NCBI RefSeq assembly: GCF_030063285.1
Contig: NZ_JASISU010000003.1
Span: 310,001 to 374,000, forward strand
DNA from: Pseudarthrobacter sp. PS3-L1
GTDB lineage: Bacteria; Actinomycetota; Actinomycetes; Actinomycetales; Micrococcaceae
DNA length: 64,000 bases
Reading direction: 5' to 3'
The position numbers and the translations under genes were made by a program. Every line of letters begins with the position of its first letter. Position 1 is the stretch's first letter. Positions 52,088 through 62,033 of the stretch are shown one piece after another. The notes under the pieces were generated by a model. It ran no database searches. It saw only the letters and a program-made list of their open reading frames with translations, and was not told the origin of the DNA.

Positions 52088-52633
52088 TCAGACCCAGCCC
52101 TGGCCTGCGCCTATCTCCTGCTGCCCAAACTCCCGAATCATCCGGGTATTTCCCAGGGTATTCGGCTTGACCCTTGCCAGGTCCAGGAACTCAGCGACGC
52201 CCTCATCGTGGGATCGCAGCAGCTCGGAGTAGACAGTGGGGTCCACGGCAGTCTGGTCCGCCATGACGGCGAACCCATGCCGGGTGAAAAAATCGACCTC
52301 GAAGGTCAGGCAAAAGACCCGAGCGACGCCTACGTTGCGGGCCTGCTGCAGGAGATGTTCCACGATCACGTGGCCAACCCCCTGACCACGCCAGGTATCG
52401 GCCGCCGCAAGGGTGCGGACTTCAGCCAGGTCTTCCCACATGATGTGCAGGGCGCCGCAGCCAATCACCTCGCCGTCGAAGGACTCCGCTATCAGGAATT
52501 CCTGGATGCTCTCGTAATACGCCACCGTCTCCTTGGCCATGAGGATTCGTTGATCTGCCAGCGGCGCCACCAATGCCTTGATGGCAGCTACATCGCTGGT
52601 ACGGGCAGGGCGGATCCGGAACGACTCAGTCAC
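52088..52633 (-). CDS. argA: Single-domain amino-acid N-acetyltransferase (ArgA-like GNAT)
   Basis: A 181-residue GNAT enzyme starting with GTG (MTESFRIRPARTSDV). The acetyl-CoA loop is TLAADTWRGQGVGHVIVEHL, and flanking stretches (ESFDGEVIGCGALHIMWEDL, VFCLTFEVDFFTRHGF) resemble the short N-acetylglutamate synthases of actinobacteria such as mycobacterial ArgA. It would make N-acetylglutamate for arginine synthesis. Another acetyltransferase role is possible, since no other arg genes are nearby. A longer in-frame extension overlaps the S9 peptidase gene and is rejected. Confidence 0.8.
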   Translation of the reverse strand: MTESFRIRPARTSDVAAIKALVAPLADQRILMAKETVAYYESIQEFLIAESFDGEVIGCGALHIMWEDLAEVRTLAAADTWRGQGVGHVIVEHLLQQARNVGVARVFCLTFEVDFFTRHGFAVMADQTAVDPTVYSELLRSHDEGVAEFLDLARVKPNTLGNTRMIREFGQQEIGAGQGWV

Positions 52634-52694
52634 AGCCCCAATCCTACGAGCTGTTTGCCGGCTCCGAATCCGCCCGCCCTCCGCTGGAGGATCC

Positions 52695-54845
52695 CTAGCG
52701 ACCCAATTCTTCGGGGTCCGGAAGTTCCTGGCCCAGGACATGGCGGGCCAGGAACTGATCCACCACTCCATACCAGACCCTGGCGTGCTGCGGCTTTAGG
52801 ATCCAGTGGTTCTCATCCGGGAAGTACAGGAACCGGTGCGCAGTCTGGCCTTCGTCGTCCGCCGCGTGCCCTGACCGGGAGAGCAGTTCGTACCAGAGCC
52901 TCAGGCCCTCGCCGATCGGCACCCGGTAGTCCTTGTCGCCATGAATCACCAGCATGGGGGCCGTGATGTTGTCCACGTGGAGGTGCGGGGAGTTTTCCAG
53001 GGCCATCGTCGGCGTCATTTCACGCAACCAGTAGTTCGACGAGTCAGTGGTGGCGCCAAACTGATCCAGCGCCCATAGGCTTGCGTGGGTGACTACGGCT
53101 TTGAACCGATCCGTGTGACCAGCAACCCAGTTGGCCATGTAACCGCCAAAAGATCCCCCCATGGCCGCAGTTCGGGTGGCGTCGATATCCGCCCGCGCCT
53201 CCACAGCGTCCGTGATGGACATCAGGTCCGTGTAGGGGGCCTTGCCCCACGATCCCCAGCCGCGCTGGATGAAGGCCTGCCCATACCCGGTGGACAGTGC
53301 CGGGTCCGGAAGAAGGACAGCGTAACCCTTCGCAGTCATCAGCCAGGGGTTCCAGCGCCATGTCCAGGCGTTCCACGACCCCAGCGGGCCGCCGTGGATC
53401 CATAGCAGGAGCGGGGCAGGGTTGTCCTTCGACGCACCATCGGGCAGTGCCAGGTACGCAGGCACCCGGGAGCCGTCTGCGGCTGTTGTGGCAACCCGCT
53501 CCAGCCGCCCTGACAGCTGCGGGCGCTCAGCAGGCGCTGGGAGCCTTGTGACATCCCCCGAATCCAGGGCAATGCGCACTACTTCAGCCGGGAATTCGTA
53601 GGAACTCCGGACCGCATAGGCATACCGGCCATCGGGTGAGACCACCACATCGGTGTAGCTGGCGGCATCCGGCGTGATCCGGGTGACGCTGACCTCCGCT
53701 GCTGAGGACGGGATGCTGATTCGAAAAACCGGCGAGGCGCCGTCATCGTCCGCAGTGACAAGGAGCCCCGTCCCATCAGGCAGCCAGGCAGCAGGATGGG
53801 GCCAGCGATCCCAGTCGTGGACCAACGGCTGCGGCGTTGCGGGGACGACGTCGGTACCCCGGTTTCCGGCACTGACATCCAGCAGGTGCAGCTGCACGTG
53901 GGGTGCCTGCTGCGGAGTGGTGTCGCTCTCGCTGACCAGCACCAGCGTGTTGTTGTCCGGACTTACCGGCCCGGCGGACCAGCTCATGCCCGGCTGGTCT
54001 ACCAGGACATGCTCAACGCCCGTGGCCACGTCGATGGAGACCAGGACTGAACGGCTCTCAGCCTTGGCCAGGGGTTTTGTCCTACTGGCATAGATAGTCT
54101 GGCCATCTGGGCTGATCACAGGGTGCGTCTCGCGGAACCGTGCACCCGCCTCCGGGGTCAGGTTGCGCAATGTCAGCGGCACAGCGCTGTCAACGGTGGC
54201 GGGCTTGCGGCTTGCGGCCCCGTCCGCAGTGCCGTTCTCTACCGCAAAGAATCTCGGCTGGTCGGGGCCCAAATCGGAATCCCAATATCGCACCGGGTAT
54301 TCGGAGTGCAGGATCGCGGAGACCTTGCCATCCTTGCGGAGCTTTCGCTTGGCCTCGTCCTCGGACTCGTCTTTAGATCCGGCAAGGACGGACCCAACCA
54401 CAAAGGTTTTATCTGCAGCGGAGGCACACAGCACAGCATCCACTCCACCTGCCCTGCTCAACACCACGCGGGCCTCGCCACCTTCAGCTGGCAACCTCCA
54501 GAGCGCTTTGGTCGGCTCAGCCCCGGGGTCATCGGACGTGGGACGGGATGAGGTGAAGTAGAGCTCTCCCGTTGCCGAGAACACCGCTCCGGCCTCACCC
54601 TTTGCGCTGCGCGTGATGCGCCGCGCCTGCCGCTGGCCTTCTGGGTCGATCTCCCAGAGCGCCGTCCCGTAGTCGGTACCTTTGCCGTTGAGCGTCGCCA
54701 CAGTGGTGACCAGCTTCTTGCCATCCATGCTCAACGTCAGTCCACCCACCCGGGGGATGCTCAGGTAATGGTCCATGTGGTGGAACGGTGTCGCTGGATG
54801 GGCTTGTGGTTGAGGTTCCGGGATCGCCGGTTCTGCTGTGGCCAT
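52695..54845 (-). CDS. S9-family prolyl oligopeptidase / acylaminoacyl-peptidase
   Basis: A 716-residue serine peptidase. Residues about 20-440 form a beta-propeller with blade motifs such as HPVISPDGQTIYASRTK and VSPDGRYAYAVRSS. The alpha/beta-hydrolase domain carries S565 in GGSFGGYMANW, D639 in HGDKDYRVP and H680 in DENHWILKP. No signal peptide is visible, so it is probably cytosolic, cleaving short peptides. The start MATAEPAI at 54845 is preferred to one five codons earlier. Confidence 0.92.
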   Translation of the reverse strand: MATAEPAIPEPQPQAHPATPFHHMDHYLSIPRVGGLTLSMDGKKLVTTVATLNGKGTDYGTALWEIDPEGQRQARRITRSAKGEAGAVFSATGELYFTSSRPTSDDPGAEPTKALWRLPAEGGEARVVLSRAGGVDAVLCASAADKTFVVGSVLAGSKDESEDEAKRKLRKDGKVSAILHSEYPVRYWDSDLGPDQPRFFAVENGTADGAASRKPATVDSAVPLTLRNLTPEAGARFRETHPVISPDGQTIYASRTKPLAKAESRSVLVSIDVATGVEHVLVDQPGMSWSAGPVSPDNNTLVLVSESDTTPQQAPHVQLHLLDVSAGNRGTDVVPATPQPLVHDWDRWPHPAAWLPDGTGLLVTADDDGASPVFRISIPSSAAEVSVTRITPDAASYTDVVVSPDGRYAYAVRSSYEFPAEVVRIALDSGDVTRLPAPAERPQLSGRLERVATTAADGSRVPAYLALPDGASKDNPAPLLLWIHGGPLGSWNAWTWRWNPWLMTAKGYAVLLPDPALSTGYGQAFIQRGWGSWGKAPYTDLMSITDAVEARADIDATRTAAMGGSFGGYMANWVAGHTDRFKAVVTHASLWALDQFGATTDSSNYWLREMTPTMALENSPHLHVDNITAPMLVIHGDKDYRVPIGEGLRLWYELLSRSGHAADDEGQTAHRFLYFPDENHWILKPQHARVWYGVVDQFLARHVLGQELPDPEELGR

Positions 54846-54972
54846 GAGTTGATTCAACACTGCCTGTGCTGCCGATCACAGGGAGTTCACTCAGAGTGAA
54901 ACATTTCTTTCACAGTTTTACGCGCACATCCCACTGCCCAAGCATGCGCATCACCCTGCCAGGGCAACACAA

Positions 54973-55014
54973 AGAAGCCCCACCCGCTCCGAAGTCGGAG
55001 GGGATGGGGCTTCT
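54973..55014 (-). terminator. clpC terminator
   Basis: AGAAGCCCCA (54973-54982) pairs with TGGGGCTTCT (55005-55014), with an inner CTCCG/CGGAG stem around AAGT. In the minus direction the outer arm is followed by the T-rich stretch TTGTGTT. It lies directly after the clpC stop. Confidence 0.8.
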
Positions 55015-55026
55015 GGGTCAGCAGGA

Positions 55027-57522
55027 TCAGATGCTGGGCGCGATTTCCGGGATAACCGGCTTGGGGTTGCCTGCAAAGGTGAACTTGGCCTCGTCACCCT
55101 CACCGCCATCGACATCAACCACGACAATGTCACCAGCGTGGAGCTCTCCGAACAGGATCTGCTCGGACAGCTGGTCTTCGATCTCGCGCTGGATGGTGCG
55201 ACGCAGCGGCCGCGCACCCATGGCGGGATCGTAGCCACGAGTGGCCAACAGCTTCTTGGCAGCGGTGGTGAGCTCGATGCCCATGTCCTTGTCCTTGAGG
55301 CGCTTTTCTAGGCGTCCCACAAACAGGTCCACGATCTCGATGATCTCGTCCTGAGTCAGCTGCGGGAAGACCACAACGTCGTCAACACGGTTCAGGAACT
55401 CGGGCCGGAAGTGCTGCTTGAGTTCCTCGGTGACCCGTGCACGCATGCGGTTGTACCCGGTCTGGCTGTCCGTCCCCGACTGGAAGCCAGTGGCAACAGT
55501 CTTGGAGATGTCACGGGTGCCAAGGTTGGTGGTCATGATGATCACCGTGTTCTTGAAGTCCACGACCCGTCCCTGGGAATCGGTGAGGCGGCCGTCTTCC
55601 AGGATCTGCAGAAGTGAGTTGAAGAGATCAGCGTGGGCCTTCTCTACTTCGTCGAACAGGACCACTGAGAACGGACGACGCCGGACCTTCTCGGTCAGCT
55701 GCCCGCCTTCTTCATAGCCCACATAGCCCGGAGGGGCACCGAAGAGACGCGAAACGGTGTGCTTCTCGGAGTATTCGGACATGTCCAAGGTGATGAGGGC
55801 TTCTTCCTCACCGAAGAGGAATTCCGCCAAGGCCTTGGCCAGTTCGGTCTTGCCGACGCCGGTGGGGCCAGCAAAGATGAACGAACCACCGGGACGCTTG
55901 GGATCCTTCAGACCGGCACGGGTGCGCCTGATAGCCTGCGAGATTGCCCTGATGGCCTCATTCTGGCCAACAACGCGCTTGTGCAGCTCATCCTCCATGT
56001 GGAGCAGCCGCGAGGACTCCTCTTCCGTCAGCTTGAAGACCGGGATGCCCGTGGAGTTCGCAAGAACCTCTGCAATCAGGTCCTCATCAACCTCGGAGAT
56101 GTCATCCATGCCGCCGGACTTCCAGGTACGTTCCTTTTCGGCACGCTCGGTGATGAGCTTCTGCTCCTTGTCCCGGAGCGAAGCTGCACCCTCGAAGTCC
56201 TGGGAATCGATGGCCGATTCTTTTTCGAGTTTGACCTCGGAGATGCGCTCATCCATGGCCTTGAGCTCCGGCGGCGCCGTCATGCGACGGATCCGCAGGC
56301 GCGCACCCGCCTCATCGATCAGGTCAATGGCCTTGTCCGGCAGGAACCTGTCAGAAATGTACCGCTGCGAGAGGTTTGCGGCAGCCACCAGGGCAGCATC
56401 CGTGATGGAGACCCTGTGGTGTGCCTCATAGCGGTCACGCAGGCCCTTGAGGATTTCAATGGCATGCACAACTGACGGCTCATTGACCTGGATGGGCTGG
56501 AACCTGCGCTCCAGTGCCGCATCCTTCTCAATGTGCTTGCGGTACTCATCCAGAGTTGTGGCACCAATGGTCTGCAGCTCACCGCGGGCCAGCATGGGCT
56601 TCAGGATCGACGCAGCATCAATGGCACCCTCTGCCGCGCCTGCACCTACAAGGGTGTGAATCTCATCAATGAAGAGGATGATATCTCCGCGGGTGCGGAT
56701 TTCCTTGAGGACCTTCTTGAGGCGTTCCTCGAAGTCGCCACGGTAGCGGGAACCTGCCACCAGGGAACCGAGGTCAAGGGTGTACAGCTGCTTGTCCTTG
56801 ATGGTCTCTGGTACGTCGCCCCGGACAATGGCCTGGGCGAGGCCCTCGACGACGGCCGTCTTGCCGACGCCCGGCTCGCCAATGAGGACCGGGTTGTTCT
56901 TGGTACGGCGGGAAAGGATCTGCATGACGCGTTCCATTTCCTGCTCGCGGCCAATAACCGGGTCCAGCTTGTTTTCGCGCGCAGCCTGGGTGAGGTTACG
57001 GCCAAACTGGTCCAGCACCACCGAACCCGCAGGGGTGCCCTCGGGCTGGCCCGGGCCGACGCCTGCGCCAGTGGTTTCCTTGCCCTGGTAGCCGGAGAGA
57101 AGTTGGATGACCTGCTGACGGACCCGGTTCAGGTCCGCACCAAGCTTCACCAGCACCTGGGCTGCCACGCCTTCACCCTCCCGGATGAGGCCAAGCAGGA
57201 TGTGCTCCGTGCCAATGTAGTTGTGCCCCAGCTGCAGCGCCTCGCGCAGCGAGAGCTCCAGCACCTTCTTGGCACGGGGAGTGAAGGGGATGTGACCGGA
57301 TGGAGCCTGCTGGCCCTGTCCAATGATCTCCTGCACCTGCTCGCGAACGCCGTCGAGCGAAATGCTCAAAGACTCCAGAGCCTTGGCAGCAACGCCTTCA
57401 CCCTCATGGATCAGGCCCAAGAGGATATGTTCAGTACCGATGTAATTGTGGTTAAGCATGCGTGCCTCTTCTTGGGCAAGCACCACTACCCGACGGGCAC
57501 GGTCCGTAAATCGCTCAAACAT
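55027..57522 (-). CDS. clpC: ATP-dependent Clp protease ATP-binding subunit ClpC
   Basis: An 831-residue AAA+ unfoldase that feeds proteins to ClpP. It begins with two Clp N-terminal repeats ([20 protein letters not shown] and the near copy at about 90-150 ending [19 protein letters not shown]). The first ATPase has Walker [10 protein letters not shown] (about 210), a UVR/middle region follows (about 425-460), and the second ATPase has [20 protein letters not shown]. The P-element VGFFGxx is replaced by the ClpC-type end [22 protein letters not shown] lies 9 bases before the ATG. Essential in many actinobacteria. Confidence 0.98.
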   Translation of the reverse strand: MFERFTDRARRVVVLAQEEARMLNHNYIGTEHILLGLIHEGEGVAAKALESLSISLDGVREQVQEIIGQGQQAPSGHIPFTPRAKKVLELSLREALQLGHNYIGTEHILLGLIREGEGVAAQVLVKLGADLNRVRQQVIQLLSGYQGKETTGAGVGPGQPEGTPAGSVVLDQFGRNLTQAARENKLDPVIGREQEMERVMQILSRRTKNNPVLIGEPGVGKTAVVEGLAQAIVRGDVPETIKDKQLYTLDLGSLVAGSRYRGDFEERLKKVLKEIRTRGDIILFIDEIHTLVGAGAAEGAIDAASILKPMLARGELQTIGATTLDEYRKHIEKDAALERRFQPIQVNEPSVVHAIEILKGLRDRYEAHHRVSITDAALVAAANLSQRYISDRFLPDKAIDLIDEAGARLRIRRMTAPPELKAMDERISEVKLEKESAIDSQDFEGAASLRDKEQKLITERAEKERTWKSGGMDDISEVDEDLIAEVLANSTGIPVFKLTEEESSRLLHMEDELHKRVVGQNEAIRAISQAIRRTRAGLKDPKRPGGSFIFAGPTGVGKTELAKALAEFLFGEEEALITLDMSEYSEKHTVSRLFGAPPGYVGYEEGGQLTEKVRRRPFSVVLFDEVEKAHADLFNSLLQILEDGRLTDSQGRVVDFKNTVIIMTTNLGTRDISKTVATGFQSGTDSQTGYNRMRARVTEELKQHFRPEFLNRVDDVVVFPQLTQDEIIEIVDLFVGRLEKRLKDKDMGIELTTAAKKLLATRGYDPAMGARPLRRTIQREIEDQLSEQILFGELHAGDIVVVDVDGGEGDEAKFTFAGNPKPVIPEIAPSI

Positions 57523-57824
57523 TTCGCCACACTCCTTGCTACGACTACTTTGATGCTACGTGCAGGGCACCGACTTGTGGAGCGTGTTCGCCACAGGGGA
57601 AACCCGGCGTCATTCGCGCCTATCCAGAATCAGTCGGTGACCTTCGACGGCGGAGCTTCCCCTGCACTGGTGCCAGGCCGGAAGCAATCTGCTGGCGCAA
57701 TCCGACGGGGGCATTTCACCGGATTCCTTGGTTTACTAACCCAGGTTTCCCCGGGTGATATTCCATCGATTGGCGACGCTGGTCATTTTTCCCATTTCCC
57801 GGCCGAAATTTCTCCGACAGCAGA
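57523..57824 (-). other. clpC upstream region without a gene
   Basis: Between the clpC start and the lsr2 terminator about 300 bases show no convincing coding frame. The clpC ribosome-binding site (AAGGAG) is at its edge. I looked for CtsR- or ClgR-type operators and did not find a clear match. Confidence 0.4.
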
Positions 57825-57856
57825 ATGCCCCATTGACCAGAGGGTCAACGGGGCAT
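57825..57856 (-). terminator. lsr2 terminator hairpin
   Basis: ATGCCCC (57825-57831) pairs with GGGGCAT (57850-57856) and, after one mismatch, TTGACC pairs with GGTCAA around AGAG. It lies 34 bases beyond the lsr2 stop on the minus strand. Confidence 0.7.
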
Positions 57857-57889
57857 CTGCAGGAGGGACAGTTATCTGTGTGGCACGCC

Positions 57890-58219
57890 TCAGGAATTGG
57901 CCTTGTGGTAAGCGTCCTGGATTTCGGCCTGAATGCGGCCGCGGCTGTTGACAGTGAAGCCGTTGTCACGGGCCCACTGGCGAATCTGTGCGGATTCCTG
58001 ATTTCTTCCCGGCGACGGCTTGCTTGCGCGGGCCGCCTTTGACCCTGCAGCCTTGCGGCCAGCTGAGACAAATTTCTCCATGCTGGCGCGGAGTTCGGCA
58101 GCGTTGGCGCTGGAAAGGTCAATTTCATACTGCGAACCGTCAAGCCCGAAGTAAATGGTTTCGTCTGCGGATCCCCCATCCAGATCATCAACGAGGATGA
58201 TTTCAACTTTCTGTGCCAT
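57890..58219 (-). CDS. lsr2: Lsr2 nucleoid-associated protein
   Basis: A 109-residue bridging protein that silences AT-rich, often acquired genes (functional analogue of H-NS). The N-terminal dimerisation domain is MAQKVEIILVDDLDGGSADE followed by YFGLDGSQYEIDLSS. A basic linker (AGRKAAGSKAARASKPSPG) leads to the C-terminal DNA-binding domain with IRQWARDNGFTVNSRGRI, whose RGR motif inserts in the minor groove. The upstream gap is AT rich and has a TTCCTTAAGGAA palindrome at 58228-58239 across the RBS. Confidence 0.96.
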   Translation of the reverse strand: MAQKVEIILVDDLDGGSADETIYFGLDGSQYEIDLSSANAAELRASMEKFVSAGRKAAGSKAARASKPSPGRNQESAQIRQWARDNGFTVNSRGRIQAEIQDAYHKANS

Positions 58220-58345
58220 GAGATAACTTCCTTAAGGAAAAGTTGGGATGTTCAAAATTTATACACTTCCCATAAAGTATTACCCAGTGAATGGCAAGCC
58301 GTCAAAGCGATAATAAGAATGTGCAATTACCGGGCTTGGGAAATC

Positions 58346-58549
58346 CTATAAACCTGTTCCGGTGCCTGGATTTTCCGGGGATTCAGCCTTATCCACCTTG
58401 GCTCGAAGCGCATCTTGCTCGTCCGCTTCAGCCTGCGCGCGGGCTTCTGCTTGCCGCTCCGATTTATCTGCATTGAAGATCGATTTCATGGCAAACCAGA
58501 AGATTAGGCCCACAACAATTGAGGGAACAAGAACGGCTGCGTATTCCAT
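58346..58549 (-). CDS. Small single-pass membrane protein downstream of lysS
   Basis: A 67-residue protein with an N-terminal transmembrane helix (YAAVLVPSIVVGLIFWFAM) and a charged, alanine-rich cytosolic helix (ADKSERQAEARAQAEADEQD). It begins 2 bases after the lysS stop, so it is probably translated with lysS. The family is not recognised. Confidence 0.7.
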   Translation of the reverse strand: MEYAAVLVPSIVVGLIFWFAMKSIFNADKSERQAEARAQAEADEQDALRAKVDKAESPENPGTGTGL

Positions 58550-58551
58550 GA

Positions 58552-60093
58552 TCAGTTAGCCTCTGGCTTCAGGAACGGAAAGAGGATGGTTTCCCTGATA
58601 CCAGTCCCGGTGAAAAGCATCACCAGGCGGTCAATACCCAGGCCGATTCCGCCCATGGGTGGGGCTCCGTATTCAAGCGCCCGGAGAAAGTCCTCGTCAA
58701 GGGCCATGGCTTCATCGTCGCCAGCAGCGGCCTTGCGCGACTGGTCGGTCAGGCGTTCACGCTGGATGACCGGATCGATCAGTTCCGAGAATGCAGTGCC
58801 GCATTCCATTCCCCCGATGATCAGATCCCATGCCTCAATCAGGCGGTCATCTTCCCGGTGCGGACGTGCCAGCGGCTGGGCAGAGGGTGGGTAGTCGCAG
58901 ACAAACGTCGGATGGAGCAGAGTAGGCTCCACAATCTCTCCGAAGAGTTCAACAACCAGCTTTTCCGCGTCCCATGCGGGATCAATCTTGACGCTGTGCT
59001 CCTGCGCCACTGCGCGGAGTTCCTCGGCGGTGGTGTCCGGGGTGATCTCCGTACCCACTGCGGCAGAGAGGCCCGGGTACACGGACAGCCACGCCCACTC
59101 GCCATCAAGGTTGATCTCGCCGGCCGCGGTGCTGATGGTGCGTCCGACGCCCGCCGCGTCCGCAGCGTCGAGAATCATTTCCTGCATACGCTCAGCCATC
59201 ACAAACTGATCGGCCCAGGCCTCGTAGCTTTCCAGAGTGGTGAATTCTGGACTGTGGGTCGAATCGACACCTTCGTTGCGGAAGACGCGGCCCATGTCAT
59301 ACACCCTGTCGATTCCTCCCACCACGGCACGCTTGAGGTACAGCTCCGTGGCGATCCGCAGGGTCATCTTCTGGTCGAAGGCATTCATGTGTGTCTCGAA
59401 CGGCCGGGCTGCGGCCCCACCGTGGACCAGCTGCAGCATAGGCGTTTCGACTTCCACGTAGTTGCGGCGGAAGAGCGTTTCGCGGATTGACCGAGTGATC
59501 GCGGCCCGGGTATAGACCATCTGGCGCGCCTCATCACGGACCATAAGGTCAACGTACCGCTGCCGGACGCGGGTTTCTTCACTCAGTTCCGCGTGCAGTA
59601 CGGGAAGGGGGCGGAGCGCTTTTGACGCCATGGCCCAGGAATCGGCCATGACGGAAAGCTCACCGCGACGGGAGGCGATAACCTCTCCACTGATGAAGAC
59701 ATGGTCGCCAAGGTCAACCAGCGCTTTCCAGTTGGCGAGTCCTTCCTCACCAACATTGGCCAGGCTCAACATGGCCTGCAGGCGTGTGCCCGTACCGTCC
59801 GTGCCACCTTCCTGGAGCGTAGCGAAACACAGTTTGCCGGTGTTTCGGACGAAGACCACCCGGCCGGTGATCCCTACCGTGTCGCCGGTGGTCTGGTCCG
59901 CTTCCAGGTGCGAATACTTGGCCCTGATCTCGCCAAGGGAGTGTGTCCTCCCCACCCCCACAGGGTAGGCCTCGACGCCGCTCTCAATGAGTTTGGCGCG
60001 CTTTTGGGCCCGGATCCGCATCTGCTCGCTGGTGTCCGATGCTTCGAGGGCTGCGTTCTGGGCGGGAATGTTTTGGGAGCTCACAGTCCCCAA
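58552..60093 (-). CDS. lysS: Lysyl-tRNA synthetase, class II
   Basis: A 513-residue enzyme. The N-terminal OB-fold anticodon domain (about 65-150) contains VGITGRVVFVRNTGKLCFATL. The class II core has motif 2 RVFRNEGVDSTHSPEFTTLE and motif 3 GGIGLGIDRLVMLFTG. It charges tRNA-Lys, a gene for which is at 32334-32406. Order lysS, lsr2, clpC is conserved in actinobacteria. The sequence FETHMNAFDQKMTLRIATE is also typical. Confidence 0.97.
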   Translation of the reverse strand: MGTVSSQNIPAQNAALEASDTSEQMRIRAQKRAKLIESGVEAYPVGVGRTHSLGEIRAKYSHLEADQTTGDTVGITGRVVFVRNTGKLCFATLQEGGTDGTGTRLQAMLSLANVGEEGLANWKALVDLGDHVFISGEVIASRRGELSVMADSWAMASKALRPLPVLHAELSEETRVRQRYVDLMVRDEARQMVYTRAAITRSIRETLFRRNYVEVETPMLQLVHGGAAARPFETHMNAFDQKMTLRIATELYLKRAVVGGIDRVYDMGRVFRNEGVDSTHSPEFTTLESYEAWADQFVMAERMQEMILDAADAAGVGRTISTAAGEINLDGEWAWLSVYPGLSAAVGTEITPDTTAEELRAVAQEHSVKIDPAWDAEKLVVELFGEIVEPTLLHPTFVCDYPPSAQPLARPHREDDRLIEAWDLIIGGMECGTAFSELIDPVIQRERLTDQSRKAAAGDDEAMALDEDFLRALEYGAPPMGGIGLGIDRLVMLFTGTGIRETILFPFLKPEAN

Positions 60094-60151
60094 GTTTACG
60101 CGGAGATGCGGTGCTGGTTTTTCCCCCTCTTCACAGGCATAGACTCAGCCT

Positions 60152-61078
60152 GTGGAGACGTGGGCTGTAAGGGCGGACGACGGCGGAGGCACGCTTGAGG
60201 TGCACTCCTTCTACAGCCCTGCACGCGGAGTCGGTGGCCGGTCACCGTCGGAAAACGGAACCGACACAACGGGTGGCGCTGAGCGCCCAGGGGGATCTTC
60301 CGGTGTCGTACTGATCCACGGCACGCTGGTGACGGACGCACTGTACTATCCTTTTGCACGGAAACTGAGTCTGCTCCTTGGCCGTCCGGTGCACTGCTAC
60401 AACAGGCGCGGCCGCGCGGGTTCGGCACCGCAGCCGGATGACTATTCACTCGCGACCGAGCTGGCCGACCTTGGCGCTGTCCTCCGTGCCACCGGCGCTA
60501 CCGATCTGGTGGGCCACAGTTATGGCGGCTTTATCGCAATGCAGGCCGCCCGCACCTTCCCCATCCGACGAATGGTCACCTACGACGCGGCTGTCTCACT
60601 GTCAGGAAACCTGGCCCACCGCTGGCGTCCGGAACTTGAGGAATCCCTCACCGCAGGGCACCTGAACAGCGCGTGGGCCCACCTGGTGCAGGGCCTTGGC
60701 ACAGCAGGGCCTATTTCACTGCTGCCCATGGGGGCACTACGGATGCTCAGCATTGCCTCAGCCCGGACGCCGCTGGGTGCGCAGATGCGGACATTGCTGC
60801 CGAGCGCGGTCCTGGAGATGCGGTCCGTTCTTGCAGCGGACGCAGAGGTCCACGACTTTGCCGGACTCACTACCCCCACGCTGATGCTCAGCGGAAGCTG
60901 GAGCCCAGCCTACTTCGCGGAGACCGGACGCCTCCTCGCTGGTGTTGCCCCGGCCGTGGATTTCGCCGAAGTGCCTGGGCAACTGCACGAGGGGCCAATC
61001 CGGCCCGGGAAGCGGCTGGCAGTGCGGATGGCGCGGTTCCTGGCACAGACCAGCGGGAAACCAGCCCTCCGCGACTAG
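60152..61078 (+). CDS. Alpha/beta-hydrolase 1 of a tandem triplet
   Basis: A 308-residue hydrolase. It has the oxyanion loop VVLIHGTLVTDALYYPF, the nucleophile S123 in VGHSYGGFIAMQ and the probable catalytic His in GQLHEGP. The repeated YNRRGRAGS is shared with the next two genes. It starts with GTG. Unlike its neighbours it keeps the HG oxyanion pair. The substrate is unknown. Divergent from lysS. Confidence 0.82.
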   Translation: METWAVRADDGGGTLEVHSFYSPARGVGGRSPSENGTDTTGGAERPGGSSGVVLIHGTLVTDALYYPFARKLSLLLGRPVHCYNRRGRAGSAPQPDDYSLATELADLGAVLRATGATDLVGHSYGGFIAMQAARTFPIRRMVTYDAAVSLSGNLAHRWRPELEESLTAGHLNSAWAHLVQGLGTAGPISLLPMGALRMLSIASARTPLGAQMRTLLPSAVLEMRSVLAADAEVHDFAGLTTPTLMLSGSWSPAYFAETGRLLAGVAPAVDFAEVPGQLHEGPIRPGKRLAVRMARFLAQTSGKPALRD

Positions 61079-61087
61079 GATGGGGCG

Positions 61088-61957
61088 GTGAAAGAACAGG
61101 TTCTGGCCACTGACGACGGCGGCCGGCTGGCCCTCTACACCTACGGTGCCGAAAATGCCCCCGGCACACGTCGCGTAGTCGTCATAGGCGGCGCCTTCTT
61201 GACGGCACTGATCTACCGGCCCTTCGCGATTGCCTTGGCTAAAGGCCTGGGCGAGGGCTGGGCCGTTGACGTCTATGACAGGCGCGGCCGCGGAGACTCC
61301 AGCGACCAGCCGGCGGACTACTCTATGGACACAGAAATTGCTGACCTGCGGCTGGTCATGGATACCACCGGGGCGCGTAACATCCTGGGCCACAGCCTGG
61401 GTGGCTCCGTGGCCCTCAACGCAGCACAGGCTTTTGCAGGGACTGCGCACCAGCCAGACACACTGGTTGTCTACGATGCTGCGGTGAACATTGACGGCTC
61501 CATGGACACCTCGTGGCTGCCAGGCTTCGAGAAGGATGTCAACGCAGGCCGGCCAGCCCACGCCATGGCAAAGCTCAGGAAAGGAATGCAGCCCAGCAGC
61601 ACCCTCTCCAGGGTCCCTGAGCCCATCCTCGCTGGGCTGATGGCCATGGTTTCACGAACGAGGGTCAACCGTTTGCTGCGCACGCTCCTCCCCAGCGGCG
61701 TGGGTGAGCTCAAGGCTGCCTTCAAGGAAGTTGATGATGTGGCGACCTTTGCCGTCCTGCCGCGCCGCACGCACTTCATGGTCGGCGGGAAGAGTCCGGA
61801 GTATTACCAGGAAACGGCAAGAAGGCTCCACGCAGCGGTTCCAGGCAGCACATTTAAGGTCTCTCCTGAACAGTTCCATGGCTCCATCCCTGCCGCTGTA
61901 TCAGAACTGGTCAGCGACATTTCCGCATTTTTCACGGCCACGACAAACGAAAACTGA
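61088..61957 (+). CDS. Alpha/beta-hydrolase 2 of a tandem triplet
   Basis: A 289-residue paralogue of the preceding gene, starting 10 bases after its stop. The nucleophile is S103 in LGHSLGGSVALN, and the His lies in EQFHGSIP. DVYDRRGRGDSSDQPADYSM corresponds to the shared strand. The usual HG of the oxyanion loop is replaced (VVVIGGAFLTALIYRPF), so activity may differ. Confidence 0.8.
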   Translation: MKEQVLATDDGGRLALYTYGAENAPGTRRVVVIGGAFLTALIYRPFAIALAKGLGEGWAVDVYDRRGRGDSSDQPADYSMDTEIADLRLVMDTTGARNILGHSLGGSVALNAAQAFAGTAHQPDTLVVYDAAVNIDGSMDTSWLPGFEKDVNAGRPAHAMAKLRKGMQPSSTLSRVPEPILAGLMAMVSRTRVNRLLRTLLPSGVGELKAAFKEVDDVATFAVLPRRTHFMVGGKSPEYYQETARRLHAAVPGSTFKVSPEQFHGSIPAAVSELVSDISAFFTATTNEN

Positions 61958-62033
61958 GCCACCGGGTCCGCTTCATGTCCCACCAACAATTCTGGGGACT
62001 GCGGGACCGGCCCGGCTGGACTAGGCTTCAAAG

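Noticed and set aside
57523-57824. ClgR or CtsR operator upstream of clpC
   Set aside because: No site with the proper half-site spacing was found; the closest GGCG/CGCC pair is too widely spaced.
56533-57951. 472-codon plus-strand open frame
   Set aside because: It lies opposite clpC and part of lsr2; the translation is unlike any family and follows from codon bias on the other strand.
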